From Halorientalis salina (GTDB lineage Archaea > Halobacteriota > Halobacteria > Halobacteriales > Haloarculaceae), in assembly GCF_005049285.1 (NCBI RefSeq), contig NZ_SOSC01000004.1, positions 186,001-250,000 on the forward strand: 64,000 nt of DNA, in the 5' to 3' direction. The notes below the pieces were generated by a model. That model was not told the origin of the DNA. It saw nothing but the letters and a program-made list of their open reading frames with translations, and made no database searches. A program made the position numbers and the translations under genes. This document shows positions 1-8,952 of the stretch, piece after piece. Each line of letters begins with the position of its first letter. Within the stretch, counting starts at the first letter, position 1.

Positions 1-780
1 ATCGGCCTCCGCGAGATCGGGAAACTCCTCTTCGTCGGGCCGCCGGGGACCGGGAAGACCTCGGTCGCCCGCGCGCTGGCCCACGACCTCCAGCTCCCGT
101 TCGTCGAAGTGAAGCTGTCGATGATCACCAGCCAGTACCTCGGCGAGACGGCCAAAAACGTCGAGAAGTCCTTCGAGGTCGCCCGCCGGCTCGCCCCGTG
201 TATCTTCTTCATGGACGAGTTCGACTTCGTCGCGAAGACGCGCTCGTCGGACGAACACGCCGCGATCAAGCGCGCGGTCAACACCCTCCTGAAGAGCATC
301 GACGACATCAGCCTCATCGACGACGAGGTACTCCTGATCGGGGCGACGAACCACCCCGACCAGCTCGACGCGGCGGCCTGGCGGCGCTTCGACGAGATCG
401 TCAACTTCCCCAAGCCCGACCGGGGAATGCGCTCGGACATCCTGCGAGTCGTCACGCGGGAGATGGACATCATCGACTTCGAACCGGACGAACTCGCCAA
501 GATCACCGAGGGCCTCACCGGGAGCGACCTCCGTCTGGTGCTCCGGGAGGCCGTCCTCTCGGCGCTGACCGAAGAGCGGACCACCCTCACCCAGCAGGAC
601 TTAGAAGACGCCGTCGCCGACTTCGAGGAACGGGACAACCTCAAGAACCTCGACATGATCGACGGCGACGCCGACGCCCTCGTCGCCGGCGGCGACATCT
701 CCGGCGGGAGCGACGACGCGGACCACGCCCACGACGGCCACGACCACGATCACAGTCACGACGGCGAGGCGGACGACTAA
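1..780 (+). CDS. AAA+ family ATPase, 5' end missing
   Basis: The reading frame is open from the first base, so the gene starts upstream of the window. The visible 259 residues hold a full AAA+ core: Walker A GPPGTGKT at residues 13-20, Walker B CIFFMDEFD, sensor-1 LLIGATNHP and the second-region-of-homology RRFDEIVNFPKP with paired arginines, followed by a small helical lid. The core resembles the Cdc48/proteasome-regulatory AAA group, but only one ATPase module is visible, so substrate and partners cannot be read. The C-terminus is a natural extension rich in His and Asp (HAHDGHDHDHSHDGEADD), which could bind metal ions; that is inference. A cytoplasmic protein-remodelling ATPase is the safest description. 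Confidence 0.85.
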   Translation: MGLREIGKLLFVGPPGTGKTSVARALAHDLQLPFVEVKLSMITSQYLGETAKNVEKSFEVARRLAPCIFFMDEFDFVAKTRSSDEHAAIKRAVNTLLKSIDDISLIDDEVLLIGATNHPDQLDAAAWRRFDEIVNFPKPDRGMRSDILRVVTREMDIIDFEPDELAKITEGLTGSDLRLVLREAVLSALTEERTTLTQQDLEDAVADFEERDNLKNLDMIDGDADALVAGGDISGGSDDADHAHDGHDHDHSHDGEADD

Positions 781-830
781 CGCGGCCGAAGGGTCGGGCT
801 TTTTCTCCGCTCGGTCGTATCCGATACCTG

Positions 831-1655
831 ATGGAGGTCACGCTGCTGGGGACCGGCGACACGACCGGGACGCCGACGCCGGGCTGTACCTGTGACACCT
901 GCGAGTACGCCCGCGAGCACGACGTCGAACGGACCCGCTACTCCGTGCACGTCCGCAACGAGCGCACCGGCGAGTCCCTGCTCGTCGACGCCAGCCCCGA
1001 CTTCCGCTATCAGTTCCTCGAACGCGACGTCGACCTCCCCGACGCTGCGATCATCACCCACATCCACTTCGACCACCTCGACGGCCTGGGCAACACCTAC
1101 CGCCTGCTCGGCTCGCTGCCGGTGTTTGCCGCCGACGAGACCGACCCCGAGACGGGCGAGAGCGTCGCCGAGACGGTCGAGCGCCGCTTCGACTACCTCG
1201 ACGCCGTCACGGTTCACGCACAGACCCCACTCGAACCGTTCGAGACCTGCGGGTTCGAGGTGACGCTGCTGCCCGTCGAGCACCCGCCCCTGGTCTGTTA
1301 CGGGGTGGTCATCGAGGACCCCGAGACAGGCGCGAAGCTCTCGCTGACCGGCGATACGAACTACGGTATCTCCGACGCCGCCAGGGACCGACTCCGGGAC
1401 GCCGACCTGTTGCTGGCCGACGGCATCGTCCCCGCCCACCTCTCCGAACACCACCCGCTCGGCGGAAAACACGAGGATGACGCGGGCGTTCCCCGGACTT
1501 TCGGGACGAAACACATGACTATCGAGGGTGCCCAGTCGCTCGGTATGGAACTGGATGCCGCCGAAACGCGGGTGGTCCACGTCTCACATTACGTGCCCGT
1601 CGACGAGGCCTTCGAGGAACCGCTGGCCGTCGACGGGGAGCGCTACGAGCTCTGA
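831..1655 (+). CDS. MBL-fold metallo-hydrolase, PhnP-like
   Basis: A 274-residue metallo-beta-lactamase-fold protein. It has the metal-binding THIHFDHLDG motif (HxHxDH type) near residue 75, a later LTGDTNYG segment supplying the bridging Asp, and histidines near the C-terminus (HHPLGG, VVHVSHY). The N-terminal GCTCDTCEYAREH cysteine cluster is the extra zinc site typical of PhnP-type cyclic phosphodiesterases, whose known substrate is 5-phosphoribosyl 1,2-cyclic phosphate. No phn genes are nearby, so the true substrate is unknown. The ATG at 831 lies about 28 nt after a T-rich box (gctttttc near 802), as expected for a leaderless haloarchaeal mRNA. Confidence 0.85.
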   Translation: MEVTLLGTGDTTGTPTPGCTCDTCEYAREHDVERTRYSVHVRNERTGESLLVDASPDFRYQFLERDVDLPDAAIITHIHFDHLDGLGNTYRLLGSLPVFAADETDPETGESVAETVERRFDYLDAVTVHAQTPLEPFETCGFEVTLLPVEHPPLVCYGVVIEDPETGAKLSLTGDTNYGISDAARDRLRDADLLLADGIVPAHLSEHHPLGGKHEDDAGVPRTFGTKHMTIEGAQSLGMELDAAETRVVHVSHYVPVDEAFEEPLAVDGERYEL

Positions 1656-1719
1656 GTCGCCAGCCGATGCTTCCCGAACGACCACAGCGGATTTGTCGCT
1701 CGCGTCCCCAGTAGTGGCG

Positions 1720-1932
1720 ATGACCGACGCCGACGACCTGCCGGCGGAACACCCAGTGCTCGCGACGGCACTCCTCGCCGTGGTGGGTGTCGTCGGGTAC
1801 GCCGTGCCGACGGCGCTGTTCGGGCGACCGGTCGAACCGGTCCCGACCGCCGCGTTCGCCGGTGTGTTCACCGTCCTTTACTGGGGACTGATCGCGCTCG
1901 ACCGGTACGTGCCCGAACTGGACCCGCGATAG
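1720..1932 (+). CDS. small two-helix membrane protein
   Basis: A 70-residue protein with two predicted transmembrane helices (about residues 13-31 and 43-61) separated by a short loop, and an acidic start. Small inner-membrane proteins of this type are common in haloarchaea and usually uncharacterised. I recognise no family and assign no function. It follows the MBL hydrolase in the same direction with a 64-nt gap. Confidence 0.6.
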   Translation: MTDADDLPAEHPVLATALLAVVGVVGYAVPTALFGRPVEPVPTAAFAGVFTVLYWGLIALDRYVPELDPR

Positions 1933-1986
1933 CGACGCGAACGCTTATGACATTTCCTGACGTACGCTGACAAACACGGACAGACA

Positions 1987-2346
1987 ATGCCGATCAGACT
2001 CGACTCCCCCGACGGCGATGAGACGCCGCCGGTCACGCCCGGGACGAACGCCCACGAACTGCTGTCGGTCCTGCTCGATCATCCGGACATGGGGTTCACG
2101 CCGAAAGAGCTGGCGGACCTCACTGACGTGCGCCATTCGAGCGTCCACAAGACGCTCGCACGACTCGAGGAGAAAGGGTTGGTTCGGAACCTCGATTCCT
2201 ACTGGGCGATCGCCGACGACGTCGCGGCGTCGCGGCTCGGGAACGCGGTGAGCCTGCGACACGTCGAAGCCGAATACGGGGACGACGCGTACGGCGAAGA
2301 CGACGGGTGGGTCGAAGACGCCCCTGATCTCGGCGAAAACGCGTAA
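1987..2346 (+). CDS. winged-helix DNA-binding protein, putative antitoxin
   Basis: A 119-residue MarR/TrmB-style winged helix: LLDHPDMGFTPKELADLTDV is the first helix and turn, HSSVHKTLARLEEKGLV the recognition helix and start of the wing. The C-terminal third is short and very acidic, unlike sensor-bearing MarR proteins. It ends two bases before a PemK/MazF-like gene, so the two are surely co-transcribed and probably co-translated. By analogy with DNA-binding antitoxins that neutralise MazF toxins, it is inferred to be the antitoxin and autorepressor. A TATA-like GCTTATGAC near 1946 would give a short leader. Confidence 0.75.
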   Translation: MPIRLDSPDGDETPPVTPGTNAHELLSVLLDHPDMGFTPKELADLTDVRHSSVHKTLARLEEKGLVRNLDSYWAIADDVAASRLGNAVSLRHVEAEYGDDAYGEDDGWVEDAPDLGENA

Positions 2347-2348
2347 CG

Positions 2349-2678
2349 GTGGCGTATGCTCAGGGAAGTGTCGTCCTTGCACCGACGACGTTCAAAAGCG
2401 GGATTCGGCCGTATCTGGTGGTTTCCAACGCGAATCGACCGTTCTTCGGCGATCGATACACGGTTGCGGTCATCACGTCCACGGAACGCGACGAGGCGGT
2501 GTCGCTCACGCGCGAGTCACTGGCCGAGGGCGAACTCAAGACGTATCCGAGCTACGTGAGTCCCTGGTCGTTACACGTCTTCCCGGATCAGGAGATCACC
2601 AAACGTGTTGCGCAGGTCGGCGAGGCGACGATGGAAACCGTCGCCGACCGTATCCGTGCCATCACTGCGGTACTGTGA
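2349..2678 (+). CDS. PemK/MazF-family toxin-like protein
   Basis: A 109-residue protein with the MazF/PemK beta-barrel signature: QGSVVLAPTTFKSGIRPYLV (G-x-V then RPxLV) followed by VAVITSTERDEA (the iTS strand) and a C-terminal helix. Classical MazF proteins are sequence-specific endoribonucleases that cut mRNA; that activity here is inferred from the fold. It uses GTG as start, two bases after the stop of the winged-helix gene, which fits translational coupling that keeps the toxin below the antitoxin. The length matches the family (about 110 residues) and no truncation is visible. Confidence 0.75.
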   Translation: MAYAQGSVVLAPTTFKSGIRPYLVVSNANRPFFGDRYTVAVITSTERDEAVSLTRESLAEGELKTYPSYVSPWSLHVFPDQEITKRVAQVGEATMETVADRIRAITAVL

Positions 2679-2721
2679 CCCATCGTGGCGTTCCGGTACC
2701 AGTCTCATATCGATCGTCCCG

Positions 2722-3720
2722 CTAGTCGAGAAACCGATCCAGTCCCGACTGTCGGCGCTGTCGCCCCTCGGGGTCGGCTTCCCACGGTTGTCGCCGCGCT
2801 CGCTCGGCCGGCAGGTCGACCTCGGGCGGGTCCGCCGGGTCGAAGCCCGCACACGCTTCCCCGCACTCGCTCGCGGGGTCGACCAGCCGACCCTTCCAGG
2901 CGCAGAACGGGAGCCCGTCCGTCCCAAACCGCTCGCCGGCCTCGGCTTCGGCGCACGCGGGCATCTCGTAAGTGCGCCAGCCCTTCCCGTAGGCGCGCTC
3001 GGCCACCCGCCGTCTGTAGCGTGCCTTCTCGGCGGCGGTGATGACTTCGACGTCCGTCCGCGCGGTTCCGCGCTCGACGATGTCGACGCCGGGGTCGTCG
3101 GGGGTCAGCGGCTCCGGCTCGCGGATCACCTCCCGCTCGCCGCTCTCGGGGTCGAACCGCCAGACGCCGATCTCCTCGGGGATGCGGTTCAGGTGCGCGC
3201 CAGTGACGTACGACGCCGTCGCGAGGACGACCGCGTCGAGCAGGCCGAGGCTCACGTCCTTTCTGAGCTGGGTCTGCAGGTCCCCCGGGCGAGACAGGTC
3301 CGGCTTGTTCTCGATGCCGACGAGTCGCCCGAACCAGTCGTCGGGGTATCGCGCCGTCTGGCGGACGTAGGTCCGGCCGCCGCGGCGCTCGCGCTCGAAA
3401 AAACCGAGTTCGACCGCCCGCTCGACGACGGACTCGGCGCGGTCGGGGTGGATGTCGAAGGCGTCCTTCCAGTAGCACGCGCGGCCGGTGCCCACGTCGC
3501 TCTCGATGGCGGGCGCGGGAATCCGCTCGGGCGTGACGGCGGCGCGGTCGGCGAAGGTCGGGCCGGGTTCGACGACGAGGAGGTCCATGATGCGCCGGCC
3601 GCGGACCGACGTGCCGAGCTGGCGGCTCAGGACGGCCTCACGGGACCGTTCGAGGCGGGCCGCCAGCGCGAGTTCGAAAGCGAACTCCTGCACGCGTAGG
3701 GGCAGGGGCGGCCGGCGCAA
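2722..3720 (-). CDS. DUF5787-type protein, possible PD-(D/E)XK nuclease
   Basis: A 332-residue haloarchaeal protein I recall as DUF5787 (from memory). The arrangement fits a PD-(D/E)XK nuclease core: RRIMDLLVVEPG (catalytic Asp), then VGIENKPDL (ExK) followed by a helix LQTQLRKDVSLGLLDAVVLA. A cysteine near residue 82 and several C-terminal ones (MPACAEAE, LPFCAWKG, ECGEACAGF) echo the one-plus-three pattern of iron-sulfur nucleases such as Cas4 and AddB. This assignment is my inference and no substrate is known. The gene converges with the PemK/MazF-like gene and stands alone. Confidence 0.6.
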   Translation of the reverse strand: MRRPPLPLRVQEFAFELALAARLERSREAVLSRQLGTSVRGRRIMDLLVVEPGPTFADRAAVTPERIPAPAIESDVGTGRACYWKDAFDIHPDRAESVVERAVELGFFERERRGGRTYVRQTARYPDDWFGRLVGIENKPDLSRPGDLQTQLRKDVSLGLLDAVVLATASYVTGAHLNRIPEEIGVWRFDPESGEREVIREPEPLTPDDPGVDIVERGTARTDVEVITAAEKARYRRRVAERAYGKGWRTYEMPACAEAEAGERFGTDGLPFCAWKGRLVDPASECGEACAGFDPADPPEVDLPAERARRQPWEADPEGRQRRQSGLDRFLD

Positions 3721-3750
3721 AAGCCTCGCGCTCGGGTCTGGTGTCCGGCG

Positions 3751-5751
3751 TTACTCGTCGCGGGCGTCGGTGAGGTCCTGCATCCCCTCTTCGATGGTCT
3801 TGGCCTGGTCGAACTGCGACTGGGCGGCGTCGGTGATGGCCTCGATTTCGTCGGCGACGTTGCGTGCCTGGGTGGCCGTCTGGTCGATCATGGCGGCGAC
3901 CTCCTCGGTGCTGGACGCCTGGTCGTCCGTGGCGTCGGCGACCTCCTCGATGCCCTCGGCCGTCTTCTGGGCAGCGGCGACGACGTCGTCGAGTTTCTCC
4001 AGGATGGCTTCGACGCGGTCGACGCCCTCGCCGATGCGCTGGCCGGTGTCCGCCAGACTCTCGGCCGTGTCCGCGGTGTCGGCCTGGACGCTTTCGACGA
4101 GGGCTTCGATTTCGGCGGCCTGGGTCTGGGACTCCTCGGCGAGTTGCTTGACCTCCTCGGCGACGACGGCGAACCCCTCGCCGGCCTCGCCCGCGCGGGC
4201 GGCCTCGATGGAGGCGTTCAGCGCGAGGATGTTCGTCTGCTCGGCGATGTCGTCGATGATGTCCACGATGTCGCCGATCTCCGCGACGGCATCCTGGAGG
4301 TCCTCGACCTTGGTGAGCATCCCCTGGCGGTCGTCGTCGAGTTGCTCCATCAGGTCGCGGGCCTCCCCGGCGGCCGCACGGCCGTCGTCGGCCAGCGAGG
4401 CGGCATCACGGCTGGTCGTGCGAACCTCGTCGGCACTGGCAGCGACCTCCTCGATGGAGGCGCTCATGTTCGACACCTCGTCGGCCACCTGCTGGACGTC
4501 GTCGCGTTGCGTCTCGGCGAGGTCGGAGATCTCCTCGCTCCCCTCGGCGACGGCCTGGGTCGCCTGGCGAAGTTCTGCGATGGCCGTTTCGATCTGTGCT
4601 GCGGTCTCCCGCCTGCGTTCGAGTTCCGCTTCCTGTCGGCGGATGTCTGTGATGTCCTGGATGATCGTCGTCCCGCCTACGAGCGCACCGTGGTCGTCGT
4701 ACAGCGGGACGCTCGAGAGGACGACGTCGCGCCGTTCGTCGTCGTGGGTCAGGAGTTCGAGTTCCCGTTCGCGGATCGGCTCCTCGCTTTCCAGGACGAG
4801 TTCCAGCATCGTCGTCTTCGTGTCGTGGGTCTCGTCAGTCCGGTACACCTCCCACAGCGACAGCTCGCGGGCTTCCGCCTCGGTGAGTCCCGTCAACTCC
4901 TCCATCGCCTCGTTGTACAGGAGGATCTCCCCCTCACGGTCGAGGACGATGACTGGCTGGAGCAGCTCCTCCAGGGCGTCGACCCAGATCTGCTCGCCCG
5001 ACTGGAGGTACGCGTCCATCGCGACCTGCAGATCGAGGTTCGTGATCCGGAGGAACGACTGGAGTTGCCCACGGGTTTCCTCGACGGCCGCGGTGGCGTC
5101 GTCGGCCTCGGCCACCTCGTCCGCGAGCCGGTCGAACAGTTCGTCGACGATCAGCCCGTGATAGTGGTTGTACATGCCGATGTACTGCTTGGGCGGCATG
5201 TCCAGGCGCTCGTGTAACTTCCCGATGACTGCGCGCTGGCGGAAGTACTCGTGTCCGTAGCCGGGATCACCGTTGGGCGCGTACGGGTGGTCGCCCAGGC
5301 TCAGCATGTATCGACGCTGCGTCCATTCGAGTTCCTCGACCGACCGATCCGACCGGTCGAGCACTGACTGGGTCTGGTCGTACTGACCGAGGTGGTCGTA
5401 GAAGTACGTGGCGACGTCGTCCGCAATGTCCTCGAGCAACGGCGTCATGTCCGCCAGCCGGTCGACGTCCGCGTCGTCGAAGCCGACGAACTCCTTTCGC
5501 CAGTCGATCTCGGCCGGGTCGAGACCCAGCGACGACAGCAGTTGCTCCTCGTCGATTTCCGCCCGGAGGCCGACCTCGTCCAGTGACTCGTCCCCGCCTG
5601 CTGGTGGTGTCACGCGACCGCCGTCCGGGGTCGGCGGTCCACGAACGACTGTGTCGTGATCGCTACGCTCCTCGGACTCCGTCGGCCGTATCCGGTCCCT
5701 GCCTCGCCACCGACGGTCGAGTGCCGACCGGATTTCCTCAAGGTATGTCAT
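3751..5751 (-). CDS. globin-coupled PAS chemotaxis transducer (HemAT-like)
   Basis: A soluble 666-residue methyl-accepting transducer without membrane segments or HAMP. Domains in order: a disordered N-terminus, a protoglobin sensor (about 65-245) with the proximal-His region [20 protein letters not shown], a PAS domain (about 255-375), a coiled coil, then the MCP signalling domain with the CheA/CheW-binding hairpin [20 protein letters not shown]. Haem-bound oxygen is the known HemAT ligand; the added PAS may sense redox or a second ligand. The second HemAT in this window, at 25151, lacks PAS. TATA-like sequences lie at about 5757-5767 and 5806-5818; the first would be too close for the ATG at 5751, so the second is preferred. 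Confidence 0.9.
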   Translation of the reverse strand: MTYLEEIRSALDRRWRGRDRIRPTESEERSDHDTVVRGPPTPDGGRVTPPAGGDESLDEVGLRAEIDEEQLLSSLGLDPAEIDWRKEFVGFDDADVDRLADMTPLLEDIADDVATYFYDHLGQYDQTQSVLDRSDRSVEELEWTQRRYMLSLGDHPYAPNGDPGYGHEYFRQRAVIGKLHERLDMPPKQYIGMYNHYHGLIVDELFDRLADEVAEADDATAAVEETRGQLQSFLRITNLDLQVAMDAYLQSGEQIWVDALEELLQPVIVLDREGEILLYNEAMEELTGLTEAEARELSLWEVYRTDETHDTKTTMLELVLESEEPIRERELELLTHDDERRDVVLSSVPLYDDHGALVGGTTIIQDITDIRRQEAELERRRETAAQIETAIAELRQATQAVAEGSEEISDLAETQRDDVQQVADEVSNMSASIEEVAASADEVRTTSRDAASLADDGRAAAGEARDLMEQLDDDRQGMLTKVEDLQDAVAEIGDIVDIIDDIAEQTNILALNASIEAARAGEAGEGFAVVAEEVKQLAEESQTQAAEIEALVESVQADTADTAESLADTGQRIGEGVDRVEAILEKLDDVVAAAQKTAEGIEEVADATDDQASSTEEVAAMIDQTATQARNVADEIEAITDAAQSQFDQAKTIEEGMQDLTDARDE

Positions 5752-5985
5752 CGTTGAAATATAGTAACCAGCCTGACAATCTGGGTATGAACTCGGCGAG
5801 TATCCTACGTATATCTACCGGAATTTGCCCCCGTCGACGACGGCACCGGCGAGCGACACGCTGTGGTTGGCGTGCGTCGACGTGTTCGGCTGGCGGCAGT
5901 GGCGGTCGGGGGCGCGGCGTCACCAGGTGCAAACAGCAACTTTATCACCCGCAGGCGGCGAAAGGACGATAAGATTACTTCCGAA

Positions 5986-7218
5986 ATGACTGACGAACAC
6001 CGACAACCGGAGGTGAACATCGGACTCGTGGGCCACGTCGACCACGGCAAGACGACGCTGGTGCAGGCCCTCTCAGGGGAGTGGACCGACCAGCACTCCG
6101 AGGAGATGAAACGCGGGATCTCGATCCGCCTCGGCTACGCCGACGCGACGTTCCGAGAGTGCCCCGATATGGAGGAGCCAGCCCGGTACACCGTCGAGGA
6201 GGAGTGTCCGGACGGCTCCCCGAGCGAACCGCTCCGGACTGTGTCGTTCGTCGACGCACCCGGCCACGAGACGCTGATGGCGACGATGCTTTCGGGTGCC
6301 TCGCTGATGGACGGCGCGGTACTGGTCGTCAGTGCCAGCGAACCCGTCCCGCAGGCACAGACCGAAGAGCACCTGATGGCGCTCGACATCATCGGCATCG
6401 ACAACATCGTCATCGCCCAGAACAAGATCGACCTGGTCGACCGCGACCAGGCCGCCGACAACTACGAGCAGATCCAGGAGTTCGTGTCCGGTACTGTGGC
6501 CGAAGGCGCACCCATCGTCCCCGTGTCCGCCCAGCAGGGCGTCAACATGGACGTGCTCATCAACGCCATCGAAGAGGAGATCCCGACGCCCGACCGGGAC
6601 CCCGAGCAGGACGCTCGGATGCACGTCGCCCGGAGCTTCGACATCAACCGCCCCGGCACCACGTGGGACTCGCTGATGGGCGGCGTCCTCGGTGGCAGTC
6701 TCACCCGGGGACGGCTCCACGAGGACGACGACATCGAACTCCGCCCCGGCCGCGAGGTCGAGGAGGGCGGCCAGACCGAGTGGCGCTCCGTCGAGACGAC
6801 CGTCCGGTCGATCCAGGCCGGCGGCGAGAACGTCGAGGAGGCCTCGCCCGGTGGATTGCTCGGCGTCGGGACGGGACTGGATCCGTCGCTGACGAAGGGC
6901 GACGCGCTCGCGGGGCAGGTCGCCGGCCCGCCCGGGTCCCTGCCGGCGGTTCACGAGGAGTTCACGATGGACGTGGAACTGCTCGAACGCATCGTCGGTG
7001 ACGTCGAGGAGGAGGTCGAGGAGATCTCCACCGGCGAACCGCTGATGCTGACGGTCGGCACGGCCACGACGGTCGGGTCGGTCACGAGCGCGCGCTCCGG
7101 CGAGTGCGAGGTCGCGCTGAAGCGGCCGGTCTGCGCCGAGGACGGGGCCAAGATCGCCATCAACCGCCGGGTCGGCGCGCGCTGGCGGCTCATCGGCGTC
7201 GGTACGCTCCGGGAATGA
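5986..7218 (+). CDS. eif2g: translation initiation factor aIF2 subunit gamma
   Basis: A 410-residue GTPase core of the archaeal aIF2 ternary complex, which carries Met-tRNAi to the small ribosomal subunit. G1 is GHVDHGKT, G3 DAPGHE, G4 NKID and G5 VSAQQG; the beta-barrel domains II and III follow. The segment between G1 and G3 contains CPDM and EECPDG cysteines, the remnant of the zinc knuckle seen in this family. The ATG at 5986 is chosen because the family starts just before [12 protein letters not shown]; a TATA box CTTTATCAC lies at about 5938-5947. The stop overlaps the next start in ATGA, the head of a conserved operon. Confidence 0.97.
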   Translation: MTDEHRQPEVNIGLVGHVDHGKTTLVQALSGEWTDQHSEEMKRGISIRLGYADATFRECPDMEEPARYTVEEECPDGSPSEPLRTVSFVDAPGHETLMATMLSGASLMDGAVLVVSASEPVPQAQTEEHLMALDIIGIDNIVIAQNKIDLVDRDQAADNYEQIQEFVSGTVAEGAPIVPVSAQQGVNMDVLINAIEEEIPTPDRDPEQDARMHVARSFDINRPGTTWDSLMGGVLGGSLTRGRLHEDDDIELRPGREVEEGGQTEWRSVETTVRSIQAGGENVEEASPGGLLGVGTGLDPSLTKGDALAGQVAGPPGSLPAVHEEFTMDVELLERIVGDVEEEVEEISTGEPLMLTVGTATTVGSVTSARSGECEVALKRPVCAEDGAKIAINRRVGARWRLIGVGTLRE

Positions 7219-7595
7219 GGGTCTGTCTCGACACCAGCGCGCTGATGATGCCGGTCGAATGCGGCGTGCGGGTGTTCGAGGAACTCGATCGCCTGGTCGA
7301 TACGCAGGAACTGACAGTCCCCCGGGCCGTCGTCGACGAGCTGGCGAAACTCGCCGACGGCAACGGCAAGGAGGGGACCGCCGCCAGCGTCGGACACGAC
7401 CTGGCGACCGAGCGCTGTGCGATCGTCGACCACGAGGAATCGTACGCCGACGACGCCCTGGTCGAACTCGCCTGCGAGGGCGAGTGCGACTACGTCGTCA
7501 CCAGAGACCACCCTTTGCGGGACCGTCTCCTCGAACGAGACGTTCCAGTAATTGGTTTAAGGGGCCAGCACAAACTCGCCATCACTCAACCATAA
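7215..7595 (+). CDS. PIN-domain protein, Fcf1/Utp24-like
   Basis: A 126-residue single PIN domain. The N-terminal CLDTSALMM supplies the first acidic residue, VVDELAKLA the second, [10 protein letters not shown] and [13 protein letters not shown] the rest of the metal-binding quartet. Proteins of this archaeal group sit between aIF2-gamma and Rpo7 and resemble the eukaryotic rRNA-processing nuclease Fcf1/Utp24, which suggests pre-rRNA cleavage rather than a VapC toxin. There is no antitoxin partner. Its start overlaps the aIF2-gamma stop by 4 nt and its end is 1 nt before rpo7, indicating one operon. Confidence 0.85.
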   Translation: MRVCLDTSALMMPVECGVRVFEELDRLVDTQELTVPRAVVDELAKLADGNGKEGTAASVGHDLATERCAIVDHEESYADDALVELACEGECDYVVTRDHPLRDRLLERDVPVIGLRGQHKLAITQP

Positions 7596-7596
7596 C

Positions 7597-8166
7597 ATGT
7601 ACAAACGGGTTCGACTTCGCGACACGGTCGAGGTGCCGCCCAAGCACCTCGCGGACGTAACGCCGGGCCTCGTCAAGCGCCTGCTCCAGGACAAACTGGA
7701 GGGACGCATGGACGAGGACGTGGGGAGCGTCGTCTCGGTCATCGAGGTCCACGACATCGGAGAGGGTGCGGTACTGCCGAACCAGCCGGGCGTCTACTAC
7801 GAGGCGGAATTCGACGCCCTGACCTTCGATCCGCAGATGCAGGAGGTCGTCGACGGGGAGATCGTCGAGGTCGTCAACTTCGGTGCCTTCGTGGGTATCG
7901 GGCCGGTCGACGGCCTGCTGCACGTCAGCCAGATCTCCGACGAGTACCTCGCGTACGACGAGGAGAACCAGCAACTCGCTTCCCGGGACTCGAACCGGAC
8001 GCTCGGCGTCGGCGACGCGGTGCGGGCGCGGATCGTCACCAAGAGCATCGACGAGCGCAACCCTCGGGACAGCAAGATCGGCCTGACGGCCAAACAGGTC
8101 GGGCTGGGCAAGCACGGCTGGCTCGACGAGGAGCGCAAAGAGCGGGAGGCGACCGCGGGTGAGTAA
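7597..8166 (+). CDS. rpo7: RNA polymerase subunit Rpo7 (RpoE')
   Basis: A 189-residue stalk subunit of archaeal RNA polymerase, homologue of eukaryotic Rpb7. The N-terminal tip domain begins YKRVRLRDTVEVPP and is followed by an S1/OB domain (from about residue 80: VVDGEIVEVVNFGAFVGIG, then VDGLLHVSQISD). With Rpo4 it forms the stalk that helps open the promoter and binds nascent RNA. Its position directly after the PIN gene and 2 nt before spt4 matches the common archaeal order. Confidence 0.97.
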   Translation: MYKRVRLRDTVEVPPKHLADVTPGLVKRLLQDKLEGRMDEDVGSVVSVIEVHDIGEGAVLPNQPGVYYEAEFDALTFDPQMQEVVDGEIVEVVNFGAFVGIGPVDGLLHVSQISDEYLAYDEENQQLASRDSNRTLGVGDAVRARIVTKSIDERNPRDSKIGLTAKQVGLGKHGWLDEERKEREATAGE

Positions 8167-8168
8167 CC

Positions 8169-8366
8169 ATGGCCGATAGACTCGTCTGCCGGGAGTGTCA
8201 CCGCGTCCAGCAGTCGGGCGAACAGGAGTCGTGTGTCTCGTGTGGCTCGACCTCGCTCACCGAGGACTGGGCCGGCTACGTCATCATCAGCCACCCGGAC
8301 CAGAGCGAGATCGCCGCGGAGATGCAGGTCGACGAACCGGGCAAGTACGCCCTGAAAGTCCGCTGA
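8169..8366 (+). CDS. spt4: transcription elongation factor Spt4 (RpoE'')
   Basis: A 65-residue zinc protein with two CxxC pairs (CREC and CVSC) and the Spt4 body TEDWAGYVIISHPDQSEIA. Spt4 pairs with Spt5 on the polymerase clamp to raise processivity. The start ATG lies 2 nt after the rpo7 stop, so expression with the stalk subunit is translationally linked. The length is normal for archaeal Spt4. Confidence 0.95.
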   Translation: MADRLVCRECHRVQQSGEQESCVSCGSTSLTEDWAGYVIISHPDQSEIAAEMQVDEPGKYALKVR

Positions 8367-8370
8367 GGCC

Positions 8371-8952
8371 GTGACCGACGACACCCTCGACGACGCGGCG
8401 GTCGTCGTCGAACTCCAGGCGGAACTCCGTTCGGAGCTCAAGGAGCCGGTCGGGCCGATTTATACCGATACCGACGCCATGCTGGCCGAGGCGGAACGGC
8501 CGCTGATCGCCGTCGGCGACATCGTCACCTATCACCTGATGACGGCCGAGCGGATGCCGGACGTGGCGCTGGTCGACGGGAAGACCAAGCGGTCGGCCGT
8601 CGAGGACCACATCCGGGCCGAGATCGACGGCGGCGCCTTCGACCGGGAGCGTCGCGTCTCGAACCCGCCCGGAACGCTGTCGGCCGACCTGCTGACCGCG
8701 CTTCGGGACGCGATAACCGACGCGGCCGAGGGTCGTTCGACGGTAATCGTCGTCGACGGCGAGGAGGACCTGGCGGCGCTACCGGCCGTCGTCGCCGCGC
8801 CGACGGGCGCGAGCGTCGTCTACGGCCAACCCGACGAGGGGATGGTGCTGGTCACCTGCGAGGGCGAGGCCGTCGACCGGATGCGGGACCTGCTCGGTCG
8901 GATGGACGGCGACACCGAGCGGCTGTGGGCGATCCTCGACGTCGCGGGTTAG
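8371..8952 (+). CDS. GTP-dependent dephospho-CoA kinase (DUF359)
   Basis: A 193-residue member of the DUF359 family, shown in Thermococcus to phosphorylate dephospho-CoA with GTP, the last step of archaeal coenzyme A synthesis. Characteristic segments are PIYTDTDAM, AVGDIVTYHL, VDGKTKR, VSNPPGTL and VIVDGEEDLAALP. It starts with GTG 4 nt after spt4 and closes the operon, a placement seen in many archaea. Its last bases overlap the 3' end of the convergent gene by 4 nt. Confidence 0.92.
   Translation: MTDDTLDDAAVVVELQAELRSELKEPVGPIYTDTDAMLAEAERPLIAVGDIVTYHLMTAERMPDVALVDGKTKRSAVEDHIRAEIDGGAFDRERRVSNPPGTLSADLLTALRDAITDAAEGRSTVIVVDGEEDLAALPAVVAAPTGASVVYGQPDEGMVLVTCEGEAVDRMRDLLGRMDGDTERLWAILDVAG

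Noticed and set aside
198-830. Long upstream extension of the MBL-hydrolase frame across the AAA+ gene
   Set aside because: The extension is Arg/Pro-rich shadow coding in the wrong frame of the AAA+ gene; the family start is at 831.
3488-5161. Long plus-strand ORF opposite the chemotaxis transducer
   Set aside because: It is Ser-rich antisense shadow typical of GC-rich MCP genes; the minus strand has complete globin, PAS and MCP domains.
7215-7595. PIN protein as a VapC toxin
   Set aside because: No antitoxin partner; it is embedded in a translation/transcription operon and its place and motifs fit the Fcf1-like group.
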